Below are positions 24,195 to 30,539 of a stretch of 35,724 nt of DNA, one piece after another (position 1 is the first letter of the stretch; each line of letters begins with the position of its first letter). The translations under genes and the position numbers were made by a program. The DNA comes from Actinomycetales bacterium UBA1416. GTDB lineage: Bacteria > Actinomycetota > Actinomycetes > Actinomycetales > Actinomycetaceae. A model generated the notes under the pieces. That model was not told the origin of the DNA, did not search any database, and saw nothing but the letters and a program-made list of their open reading frames with translations. Where the stretch lies: positions 447 to 36,170 of the forward strand of contig DBPQ01000034.1 of NCBI GenBank assembly GCA_002304945.1, read 5' to 3'.

Positions 24195-24691
24195 CCGCCG
24201 ACGCCGTCACCCCGGAGGACCTGGCCACGCTGGAGGAGCAGCTGGGGCGGGTGCCGCGCGGCGTCGTCGCCATCGCGGCACGCTGCGTGTGCGGCCGCCC
24301 GCTGGTGGTCCGCACCGCCCCCCGGCTCGACGACGGTACGCCCTTCCCGACGTCGTACTACCTCACCTGCCCGCCGGCCGTGAAGGCCGTCTCGACGCTC
24401 GAGGCCACCGGGGCCATGGAGGAGATGAACCGCCGGCTCGCGGAGGACTCGGAGCTGCGCGCCTCCTACGAGCAGGCCCACCGCGCCTACCTGGCGGAGC
24501 GGTCGGAGCTGGGAATCGTGCCCGAGATCGCCGACGTCTCCGCCGGAGGCATGCCCACCCGGGTGAAGTGCCTGCACGCCCTCCTGGGGCACACCCTGGC
24601 CGTGGGGCGTGGGGTGAACCCGTTCGGGGACGAGGTGCTGGACCGGCTCGAGCGTGAGGGCATGTGGAGCCCGTCGGTCTGCTCCTGCTGA
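24191..24691 (+). CDS. DUF501 domain protein
   Basis: A 166-residue DUF501 protein (homologous to Rv1025), of unknown function, conserved in actinobacteria between ftsB-like and ppx genes. Conserved features include RCVCGRPLVVRTAPRLDDGTPFPTSYYLTCP and KCLHALLGHTLAVG...NPFGDEVL. Cys residues near 32, 34 and 60, plus KCLH, may bind metal, which is a guess. The start overlaps the preceding stop (ATGA). The stop codon lies within a 16-bp tandem duplication. Confidence 0.88.
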   Translation: MTADAVTPEDLATLEEQLGRVPRGVVAIAARCVCGRPLVVRTAPRLDDGTPFPTSYYLTCPPAVKAVSTLEATGAMEEMNRRLAEDSELRASYEQAHRAYLAERSELGIVPEIADVSAGGMPTRVKCLHALLGHTLAVGRGVNPFGDEVLDRLEREGMWSPSVCSC

Positions 24692-24715
24692 CCGGCTGAC
24701 CTGCTGACCGGCTGA
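24684..24715. repeat. 16-bp perfect tandem duplication over the DUF501 stop, with degenerate copies downstream
   Basis: CCTGCTGACCGGCTGA occurs twice back to back (24684-24699 and 24700-24715); the first copy contains the TGA stop of the DUF501 gene. Looser copies of the ACCGGCTGA theme continue to about 24777 (CGGTGACCGGCCGAC, ACGGCTGACAGG, CGACCGGCGG). They fill the DUF501-ppx gap up to the ppx promoter region. Confidence 0.7.
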
Positions 24716-24803
24716 GCGGCGGGCCGCTGCCCCGGTGACCGGCCGACAGTGCGAACGGCTGACAGGGCGACCGGCGGAATGGTCCCGTGTGGGTGGGGCG
24801 TGG

Positions 24804-24809
24804 GAGAGT
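24804..24809 (+). promoter_or_regulatory. candidate -10 element of a leaderless ppx promoter
   Basis: GAGAGT ends seven bases before the ppx GTG. There is no ribosome binding site directly before the start. Weak match to the -10 consensus. Confidence 0.3.
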
Positions 24810-24816
24810 TCTTCCC

Positions 24817-25758
24817 GTGACACGCGTAGCCGCCATCGACTGTGGGACCAACTCGATCCGCCTCCTCATCGCGGACGTCGCGGGGGGCGGGCTCACCGAC
24901 GTCGTGCGGCGGATGGAGATCGTCCGCCTGGGCGCCGGCGTGGATCGCACGGGGATGCTGGACCCCACGGCGCTGGAGCGCACCCTCGAGGCCACCCGCC
25001 GGTACGCGGCGGAGTGCCGGGAGAAGGGCGTGGAGCGGATCCGCTACGTGGCCACCTCGGCGACGCGGGATGCCGGCAACCGGCAGGACTTCGTCGACGG
25101 CGTGCGTGAGGCCATCGGCGTGGAACCGGAGATCATCAGCGGGGACGAGGAGGCCACCCTGTCCTACCTGGGGGCCACGCTCGTGCTGACGGGGCAGCCG
25201 GAGCCCGTGCTCGTGGTGGACATCGGCGGCGGGTCCACCGAGCTCGTGCTGGGCGAGGCGGGCTCGATGATCGCCGGGCACTCGATGGACGTGGGGAGCG
25301 TCCGCATGTTCGAGCGGCACCTGCGGTCGGACCCGCCCACCGAGCCCGAGCTCGCCGCCGCCCGTGCGGACGTGCGGGCGATGCTCGACGTCGCCGCCAC
25401 GAAGGTGGACCTGGGCGCCACCCGCACCCTCGTCGGGCTCGCGGGCACGATCACCACGCTGACGGGCGAGGTGCTCGGCCTGGACCGCTACCGGCCCGAG
25501 CTCATCAACGGGGCCACCATGACCATCGCCCAGGCACAGGCCGCGTGCGACTGGTACCTGCACTCCACGCGGGAGGAGCGGCTCACCCGCGGCTACCTGC
25601 ACCCGGGCCGGGTGGACGTCATCGCCGCCGGGGCGCTCGTGTGGTCCGAGGTGATGGCCCGCGTGCAGCGCGAGGTGGCCGCCCGTGGTGGCGTGCTGGA
25701 GCACACCACCACCTCGGAGCACGACATCCTCGACGGGATCGCCCTCTCGATCGCCTGA
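24817..25758 (+). CDS. ppx: exopolyphosphatase / pppGpp phosphohydrolase family
   Basis: Member of the Ppx/GppA family, which releases phosphate from polyphosphate ends or from pppGpp. The 313-residue form holds only the two ASKHA ATPase-like domains. Visible are IDCGTNSIRLLIADV (about 6-20), YVATSATRDAGNR, the phosphate-binding VVDIGGGSTELVLG (about 139-152), LVGLAGTITTL and RVDVIAAGALV. The GTG at 24817 (VTRVAAIDCG) was chosen since the family begins right there. Short Ppx proteins like this are usual in actinobacteria (compare Rv1026). It closes the mfd-to-ppx run and converges with the antiporter gene. Confidence 0.93.
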   Translation: MTRVAAIDCGTNSIRLLIADVAGGGLTDVVRRMEIVRLGAGVDRTGMLDPTALERTLEATRRYAAECREKGVERIRYVATSATRDAGNRQDFVDGVREAIGVEPEIISGDEEATLSYLGATLVLTGQPEPVLVVDIGGGSTELVLGEAGSMIAGHSMDVGSVRMFERHLRSDPPTEPELAAARADVRAMLDVAATKVDLGATRTLVGLAGTITTLTGEVLGLDRYRPELINGATMTIAQAQAACDWYLHSTREERLTRGYLHPGRVDVIAAGALVWSEVMARVQREVAARGGVLEHTTTSEHDILDGIALSIA

Positions 25759-25849
25759 CGGCGCGCCCCGGGCCCAGCCGTTCGGCGAGTCAGCGGGAGA
25801 CGAACGCCCGGTCACGGCCGCCCGCCACGCCCAGACCGCGCGCGGACGG

Positions 25850-27319
25850 TCAGACGCGGGCGGCGTCGTACTCCGGCTCGTCCTCGTCCGCCGCCGGCAC
25901 CGGGGGCTGGCGGAGGATGAGGACGGAGCGGGCGAGGAGGCCCACGGCGAGGGCCACGCCGATGCCCTTCAGCCACAACTGCGGGGCGATGAAGATGAAG
26001 GACATCGCGATCATGACCGGCAGGAGGTACTTCCCGGACCAGCCGAGGTAGCCGCCGAAGCTCGGCATCGCGACTCCGCGGGAGTCGGCCACGGCCTTGG
26101 TCATGAAGTTGGGGCCGTTGCCGATGTACGTCATCGCGCCCATGAACACGGCGCCGAGGCTGATGGAGACGAGGTAGGCCTCGGGCACATCCGCCACCCG
26201 GGGGTCGCCGGGCAGCTGGCGGGCCATCTCGAAGAAGGTGACGTAGGTGGGGGCGTTGTCGAGGAAGGCGGACAGGCCACCGGTGAAGTAGAAGAACGTG
26301 AGCTCGTTGAGTGGCAGCTTCGGGGCGATCTGGGAGAGGAACTTCAGGGCCGGCATCATCGCGAGGAAGATCCCGATGAACAGTGCAGCCACCTCGAGGA
26401 TCGGGGTCCATGAGAACTCGTTGGAGACGAACCGGGCCACCTTGTCCCCCAGGAAGTAGGACAGGGCGCCGGCGAGGAGGAAGACGAGCTCCCGCCACGG
26501 CACGGACTGCGCGAAGGTGGCGGTGCCCTCCTCGATGGCGTGGAGGTCGAGCGAGGGGACCACGGCCACCGCCGCCACGACCATCGCGAGGAACAGGAAG
26601 TGGATCCCGCCCTTGAGCCCCAGTGGGGTGCGCTGGACGGCGTCGGCGAGGAGGTTGGAGGCCGGTTCGGAGCGGTGGAGGCGAGTGTCGAGGGCGTAGT
26701 AGGTGAGGAGCAGCAGCACGTTCACGAACAGCCACTCGGCGATCAGGTTGAACGTCCAGGTGAAGGGCACGCCGCGGAGGAAGCCGAGGAAGAGCGGGGG
26801 GTCACCGAGGGGGGTGAGCAGCCCGCCCGTGTTCGCCACGATGAAGATGAGGAACACGATGGTGTGGACCTTGTGGCGGCGCTCCTTGTTCGTGTTGAGC
26901 AGCGGGCGGACCAGCAGCATCGCCGCGCCCGTGGTGCCGATGAACGAGGCGAGCACCGCGCCGATCCCGAGGAAGGCGGCGTTCACCCGGGGGGTGGCCT
27001 GCAGGTCACCGGTGAGGAAGATGCCCCCGGAGATCACGAACAACGCACCGAGGAGCAGCACGAACTGCACGTACTCCCACAGCGAGTGCAGCACGGTGAC
27101 CTGCTCGCCGGCGAACCAGAACCAGACCGCCACCGGCAGGCCCAGCACGAGGGCCACGGTCAGCTTCGTGGAGTTCTGCTCCCAGCGGTGCTCGGTGGCG
27201 TGGATCAACGGGAGGATGGCGATGCACAGCAGCAGGATGACGAACGGGATCATCGACCACCATTCGACCTCCAGGCCGCCGGCAGCGGACGTGGGTGCGA
27301 TCGCCAGGGGCGAGAACAT
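25850..27319 (-). CDS. NhaD-like sodium:proton antiporter (ion transporter superfamily)
   Basis: A 489-residue integral membrane protein with about 12-13 helices from the ArsB/NhaD ion-transporter superfamily. The two half-sites with re-entrant loops are visible as NTGGLLTPLGDPPLFLGFLR (about 172-191) and FLDNAPTYVTFFEMA in the second half, and YIGNGPNFMTKAVAD near the end. Members exchange sodium for protons; substrate assignment here is by family only. The ATG at 27319 follows GAGGAGG by seven bases, so earlier in-frame starts are rejected. The C-terminus is a short acidic tail (EDEPEYDAARV). Confidence 0.85.
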   Translation of the reverse strand: MFSPLAIAPTSAAGGLEVEWWSMIPFVILLLCIAILPLIHATEHRWEQNSTKLTVALVLGLPVAVWFWFAGEQVTVLHSLWEYVQFVLLLGALFVISGGIFLTGDLQATPRVNAAFLGIGAVLASFIGTTGAAMLLVRPLLNTNKERRHKVHTIVFLIFIVANTGGLLTPLGDPPLFLGFLRGVPFTWTFNLIAEWLFVNVLLLLTYYALDTRLHRSEPASNLLADAVQRTPLGLKGGIHFLFLAMVVAAVAVVPSLDLHAIEEGTATFAQSVPWRELVFLLAGALSYFLGDKVARFVSNEFSWTPILEVAALFIGIFLAMMPALKFLSQIAPKLPLNELTFFYFTGGLSAFLDNAPTYVTFFEMARQLPGDPRVADVPEAYLVSISLGAVFMGAMTYIGNGPNFMTKAVADSRGVAMPSFGGYLGWSGKYLLPVMIAMSFIFIAPQLWLKGIGVALAVGLLARSVLILRQPPVPAADEDEPEYDAARV

Positions 27320-27390
27320 GGGCAACCTCCTCGTGACTCCACGCTCACGGTACGGCTGCGGGGAGCCTCGGAACCGGACTTGCCCTGCGG

Positions 27391-27417
27391 TTGCCACGGT
27401 GTGATCACGGCTATGGT
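27391..27417 (+). promoter_or_regulatory. candidate promoter of the tRNA with anticodon UAA
   Basis: TTGCCA (27391-27396) and TATGGT (27412-27417) have a short 15-base spacer. Transcription would begin one or two bases before the tRNA gene. The -10 is convincing, the -35 less so. Confidence 0.4.
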
Positions 27418-27425
27418 GGGTTGCG

Positions 27426-27498
27426 GCCCCCGTAGCCCAACGGCAGAGGCAGCCGACTTAAAATCGGTTCAGTGCGGGTTCGAGTCCCGCCGGGGGCA
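27426..27498 (+). tRNA. tRNA with anticodon UAA (Leu by codon), class I shape
   Basis: All arms pair by hand. Acceptor GCCCCCG pairs with CGGGGGC. The D-arm is GCC/GGC with the GG pair in the loop. The anticodon stem GCCGA/TCGGT (one G-T) closes the loop CTTAAAA, so the anticodon is TAA. The T-stem GCGGG/CCCGC holds TTCGAGT. The discriminator is A; CCA is not encoded. The variable region is only five bases (TCAGT), giving 73 nt. Bacterial tRNA-Leu normally has a long variable arm of 10 or more bases and 82-88 nt, including the UUA-reading bldA type of Streptomyces. The decoding of UUA follows from the anticodon; the amino acid it carries is uncertain. Confidence 0.88.
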
Positions 27499-27521
27499 CG
27501 GCGCCGCCCGCCTGTGCCGCC

Positions 27522-27566
27522 CGACGACGCCGGACGGGCCGCCGTCGGCTGGCGGCGCCGTCGTCG
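27522..27566. repeat. GC-rich inverted repeat after the tRNA (possible terminator)
   Basis: CGACGACG (27522-27529) and CGTCGTCG (27559-27566) are complementary, and the second lies in GGCGGCGCCGTCGTCG, a string that recurs at 29813, 29847, 31893 and inside mazG. It could end the tRNA transcript. The rest of 27499-27672 shows only an AACAGGAGAG ribosome binding site for the next gene. Confidence 0.35.
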
Positions 27567-27672
27567 CCGGGAGCCGCCGCCGGGAACAATGCCCCGCCGA
27601 CGGACGTTCCTGTAGGCAGGACACGAGTGTCCCCCCAGCGACTTCGAGCCTCAACAGGAGAGACCACCCCCC

Positions 27673-28608
27673 ATGAGCAACCCAGCACTCAACAAGGCCT
27701 TCGGGAGCAAGCTGACCCCGGCGGGCTACCCGGAGTACCCCGGGTACGCCCCGCGTGGCGGCACGGGCACCGCCCAGGCCCCGCGCTACGGCGAGCAGGC
27801 CACGTACCAGTCCCCCCAGTACCAGGCGCCGCAGTACCAGGCGCCGCAGTACGGCGGAACCCCCAATCCGGCTGACCTCGAGCAGTCGTACAACATGCCG
27901 CCCGCCGGCCCGGCGGAGACCGGCCGCCTCACCCTCGATGACGTGATCATGAAGACGGCGCTCACCCTCGGCGTGGTCGTCCTCACCGGTGCCGGCGCCT
28001 GGATCCTCACGGGCAGCAACCCCGGCCTCGGCATGACGCTGACCATCGTCGGCGCGCTCGCCGGATTCGTGCTCGGGCTCGTCAACGCCTTCAAGAAGGA
28101 GCCCAGCCCCGCGCTGATCCTCGCCTACGCCGCGTTCGAGGGCCTCTTCCTCGGTGGCATCTCGGCGTGGTTCGAGGCGATGTACCCCGGGATCGTCATC
28201 CAGGCGGTGCTGGCCACCGTGGTGACCTTCGGAGTGACGCTCGCCCTCTACGCCAACCGGATCGTGCGGGTCACGGGCCGGTTCATGAGGTTCGTGATGA
28301 TCGCGATGGTCTCCTACCTCGCGTTCTCGCTGGTCAACCTGGTGCTCATGCTCACAGGCGTCACCGACGGCATGTTCGGCGTGCGCTCCATGGAGGTCGC
28401 CGGCATCCCGCTCGGCCTCCTCATCGGCGCCTTCGCCGTGCTGCTCGCCACCTTCTCCCTCCTCATCGACTTCCACGTCATCGAGCAGGGCGTCAAGGCC
28501 GGAGTCCCGGCGCGGTACGCCTGGTCCGGGGCCTTCGGCCTCACGGTCACCCTGGTGTGGCTCTACATCGAGATCCTGCGGATCCTCGCGATCCTGCGAG
28601 GGGAGTGA
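27673..28608 (+). CDS. Bax inhibitor-1 / YccA family membrane protein
   Basis: A 311-residue protein. An N-terminal cytoplasmic region of about 85 residues is rich in Pro, Tyr, Gln and Gly with YQAPQ repeats. It is followed by seven predicted membrane helices (about 97-305) of the Bax inhibitor-1-like family (actinobacterial YccA/DUF4401-like branch). Conserved acidic residues appear in the membrane part (YAAFEGLFLGGISAWFE, SLLIDFHVIEQGV). Bacterial homologues are thought to be calcium or proton leak channels, or to act with membrane proteases; function here is unknown. The ATG at 27673 follows CAGGAGAG. Two hairpins follow the stop. Confidence 0.88.
   Translation: MSNPALNKAFGSKLTPAGYPEYPGYAPRGGTGTAQAPRYGEQATYQSPQYQAPQYQAPQYGGTPNPADLEQSYNMPPAGPAETGRLTLDDVIMKTALTLGVVVLTGAGAWILTGSNPGLGMTLTIVGALAGFVLGLVNAFKKEPSPALILAYAAFEGLFLGGISAWFEAMYPGIVIQAVLATVVTFGVTLALYANRIVRVTGRFMRFVMIAMVSYLAFSLVNLVLMLTGVTDGMFGVRSMEVAGIPLGLLIGAFAVLLATFSLLIDFHVIEQGVKAGVPARYAWSGAFGLTVTLVWLYIEILRILAILRGE
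27817..27852 (+). repeat. 15-bp tandem repeat inside the Bax inhibitor-like gene
   Basis: CAGTACCAGGCGCCG occurs twice in direct succession, followed by a third partial CAGTAC, encoding a QYQAP repeat. The length is a multiple of three, so copy-number change would keep the frame. Confidence 0.8.
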
Positions 28609-28613
28609 ACGCT

Positions 28614-28674
28614 CGGTCACGGGTGTGACCGATACCAACAACGCCGGATGCGGGCTTTGCCCGCGTCCGGCGTT
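28614..28674 (+). terminator. double hairpin terminator after the Bax inhibitor-like gene
   Basis: First hairpin: CGGTCAC/GTGACCG (28614-28631) five bases after the stop. Second: a 16-base stem with one mismatch (28640-28655 with 28659-28674) and loop TTT, followed by AAAATTTT. The second is a strong intrinsic terminator. TAAAAT at 28674-28679, next to it, may be the -10 element of the following FKBP gene. Confidence 0.75.
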
Positions 28675-28679
28675 AAAAT
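28674..28679 (+). promoter_or_regulatory. candidate -10 element of the FKBP gene
   Basis: TAAAAT lies in an unusually AT-rich patch directly after the terminator stem, 69 bases before the FKBP ATG. GAAAGG at about 28737-28742 is the likely ribosome binding site. No clear -35, since that position falls in the hairpin. Confidence 0.4.
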
Positions 28680-28748
28680 TTTGATGAAAGTTCTCCTGCG
28701 CCCCTGCGCTGCGGCGCCGCCCGCTCCGGGCCCACCCGAAAGGCCGAG

Positions 28749-29156
28749 ATGTCGTCTGTTGTTCTTCCGTCCGTCACCGGCGACTTCGGCACCAAGCCGC
28801 AGCTCGCCTTCCCACCCGCGGCCGCCCCTGAGGGGCTGCACGTGGTGGTGCTGCGCGAGGGGAGCGGCGATCCCGTCCAGCCGGGGCACGAGATCGAGGT
28901 GGACTACCTGGGTCAGACCTGGGGCGGGCACGTCTTCGACAACTCCTACGACCGAGGCCAGCCCCTCGCCTTCCCGATCGGCGTCGGCATGGTGATCGGC
29001 GGTTGGGACGACGGGCTCGTCGGCCAGCGCGTCGGCTCCCGCCTCCTCCTCTCGATCCCGCCGGAGCACGGGTACGGCCCCCGCGGCGTCCCCCAGGCCG
29101 GCATCGGCGGCGGTGACACCCTCGTGTTCGTCGTCGACATCCTCGACGCCCGGTAG
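28749..29156 (+). CDS. FKBP-type peptidyl-prolyl isomerase
   Basis: A 135-residue cytosolic FKBP domain that speeds cis-trans proline isomerisation. Visible are VDYLGQTWGGHVFDNSYDRG (strand and catalytic Asp region), FPIGVGMVIGGWDDGLVGQRVGSRL with the active-site Ile-Gly-Gly-Trp, and IPPEHGYGPRGVPQAGIGGG...LVFVVDIL. There is no signal peptide and no lipobox, so it should be intracellular. Its length is that of a single-domain FKBP. It is transcribed alone between the terminator upstream and the DinB-like gene. Confidence 0.93.
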   Translation: MSSVVLPSVTGDFGTKPQLAFPPAAAPEGLHVVVLREGSGDPVQPGHEIEVDYLGQTWGGHVFDNSYDRGQPLAFPIGVGMVIGGWDDGLVGQRVGSRLLLSIPPEHGYGPRGVPQAGIGGGDTLVFVVDILDAR

Positions 29157-29275
29157 GAGCGGCAGGCAGACCCTCCGGCCGGCCCTGGGCGGCCGGCCAC
29201 CGGCCGCCACGCCCTCGCCCCGGCCATCGCGCCCGTGCGCGGGCGGAACGGGCCCGCGGTTGCCTCTCCGGCGGC

Positions 29276-29281
29276 TAGCGT
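29276..29281 (+). promoter_or_regulatory. -10 element of a probable leaderless dinB-like promoter
   Basis: TAGCGT ends six bases before the ATG at 29288. The GGGGAG between them touches the ATG, too close to serve as a normal ribosome binding site. Confidence 0.45.
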
Positions 29282-29287
29282 GGGGAG

Positions 29288-29794
29288 ATGGACGGCCACC
29301 TGCCGGAGCAGTCAGGTGAATGGCACCACCTCAACGGCTTCCTCGACCACCTGCGGCACACGGTCGAGTCTCTGGCCACGGGCCTACGGGACGACGATCT
29401 CGCCCGCACCGTCGGCACGGTCTCGATCGGCGGGATCCTGACCCACCTCGCCTTCATCGAGGACTACTGGTTCGGCTACGTCTGGACCGGCCGCGAGCCC
29501 TCCGACCCGTGGCCGAGCGCCCCGTGGGACGAGGATGCGGACGCCGACTGGGGGATGGCCCGCCGCCTCACCACCCCGGAGGTCTTCGCCCTCTGGCGCG
29601 ACGCCGTCGAACGCTCGCAGCGTGAGGCCACCCGGTGCCGGCTCGACGACGTCGCCGCGCGCGACACCGCCGACGGCCCCGTCTCGAAGCGGTGGATCCT
29701 CCTCCACATGATCGAGGAGTACGCCCGGCACGCCGGCCAGGCCGATCTGTTGCGCGAGATGGCCCGGGAGGCGGCGCGCTCGGCGAGCGCGTAG
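29288..29794 (+). CDS. DinB / DUF664 family protein
   Basis: A 168-residue four-helix-bundle protein of the DinB/DUF664 group. Candidate metal ligands are His in ILTHLAFIEDYWF (about 52) and the pair in HMIEEYARHAGQADLLRE (about 139 and 147). Related actinobacterial proteins include mycothiol-dependent enzymes, and this genome must make mycothiol since mca is in the window; a thiol-transferase role is possible but unproven. The start ATG gives the normal HLxGFLDHLR opening. It converges with msrA. Confidence 0.85.
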   Translation: MDGHLPEQSGEWHHLNGFLDHLRHTVESLATGLRDDDLARTVGTVSIGGILTHLAFIEDYWFGYVWTGREPSDPWPSAPWDEDADADWGMARRLTTPEVFALWRDAVERSQREATRCRLDDVAARDTADGPVSKRWILLHMIEEYARHAGQADLLREMAREAARSASA

Positions 29795-29797
29795 CGA

Positions 29798-29824
29798 CGA
29801 CGACGCCGGGCCGCGCCGTCGTCG
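29798..29824. terminator. candidate terminator between dinB-like gene and msrA
   Basis: CGACGACG (29798-29805) pairs with CGTCGTCG (29817-29824) just after the stop. It belongs to the set of GCGCCGTCGTCG-containing repeats in this window; another copy lies at 29847-29858. No U-tract. Confidence 0.45.
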
Positions 29825-29864
29825 GGGGATCGGCGCCGTCGGGCGTGCGCCGTCGTCGGGACCA

Positions 29865-29893
29865 GCGGCGCTCGGCCTAGCGGCGCTCGGCCT
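29865..29893. repeat. 14-bp tandem duplication over the msrA stop codon
   Basis: GCGGCGCTCGGCCT occurs twice with one base between (29865-29878, 29880-29893). The duplication copies the codons for AERR and places one copy inside and one after the msrA coding end. Confidence 0.75.
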
Positions 29894-30452
29894 CAGGGAA
29901 GGGCACGCCGGTGCGGGCGTGGCAGCGGTACCCGTGGGGGTTCTTCTCGAGGTAGCGCTGGTGGTACTCCTCGGCGTAGTAGAACGGCCCGGCCTCGGAG
30001 GCGGGCACGATCTCGGTGACGATCCGCCCGAGCCCCGCCTCGGTGAGCGCGTCCTGGTACTCCGCGCGGGTGCGCATCGCCTCGTTGAGCTGGATGTCGT
30101 TGGTCACGAAGATCGCGGAACGGTACTGGGAGCCGATGTCGTTGCCCTGGCGGTCCAGGGTGGTGGGGTCGTGGGTCACCCAGAACACCTTCAGCAGCTC
30201 GTTGACGTCCGTCACCGCGGGGTCGTAGGCCACGCGGACCGTCTCCGCGTGGCCCGTCGTGCCGGTGCAGACCAGCTCGTAACCGGGATTCTCGGTGACG
30301 CCGCCCATGTACCCCACGGCGGTCTCCACCACTCCCGGCGTCTGCCAGAAGATCTCCTCCGCGCCCCAGAAGCAGCCCATGGCCAGGTAGATGACGTCGA
30401 GGTCCTCGGACGGGTGCTCCGGTGTGCGCCGCATGGGCCGGATGGGGGTCAT
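29877..30452 (-). CDS. msrA: peptide-methionine (S)-S-oxide reductase MsrA
   Basis: Repairs oxidised methionine (S-sulfoxide) in proteins, using thioredoxin. The 191-residue protein has the active-site motif MGCFWGAEE with nucleophilic Cys27, the VGYMGG segment, GHAETVRVAYDP, and the substrate-binding Glu/Asp region QYRSAIF. A second Cys in PHGYRCHARTG near the C-terminus is a good candidate for the resolving Cys. The ATG at 30452 has AAGGAG five bases before it; an in-frame GTG six bases earlier overlaps that site and is unlikely. It is divergent from the AI-2E-type permease gene. Confidence 0.95.
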   Translation of the reverse strand: MTPIRPMRRTPEHPSEDLDVIYLAMGCFWGAEEIFWQTPGVVETAVGYMGGVTENPGYELVCTGTTGHAETVRVAYDPAVTDVNELLKVFWVTHDPTTLDRQGNDIGSQYRSAIFVTNDIQLNEAMRTRAEYQDALTEAGLGRIVTEIVPASEAGPFYYAEEYHQRYLEKNPHGYRCHARTGVPFPEAERR

Positions 30453-30494
30453 CGCCACTCCTTACAGGTCCGTCACCGGCCGGTGCCGGCGAAG

Positions 30495-30500
30495 TAGGCT
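30495..30500 (+). promoter_or_regulatory. candidate -10 element for the AI-2E-type permease gene
   Basis: TAGGCT lies 39 bases before the ATG at 30540; GAGGAA around 30524-30529 may be the ribosome binding site, at a rather long distance. Confidence 0.35.
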
Positions 30501-30539
30501 GCTGTCACTACCTTGCCACGAAAGAGGAACCGGGTACGA

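Noticed and set aside
27426..27498. Different folding giving another anticodon or a long variable arm
   Set aside because: The seven-base loop CTTAAAA closed by five pairs is the only good fit, and the T-stem fixes the variable region at five bases.
27817..27852. Short direct repeats as part of a CRISPR array
   Set aside because: Copies are adjacent without spacers, in frame and inside a gene; no array or cas gene exists in the window.
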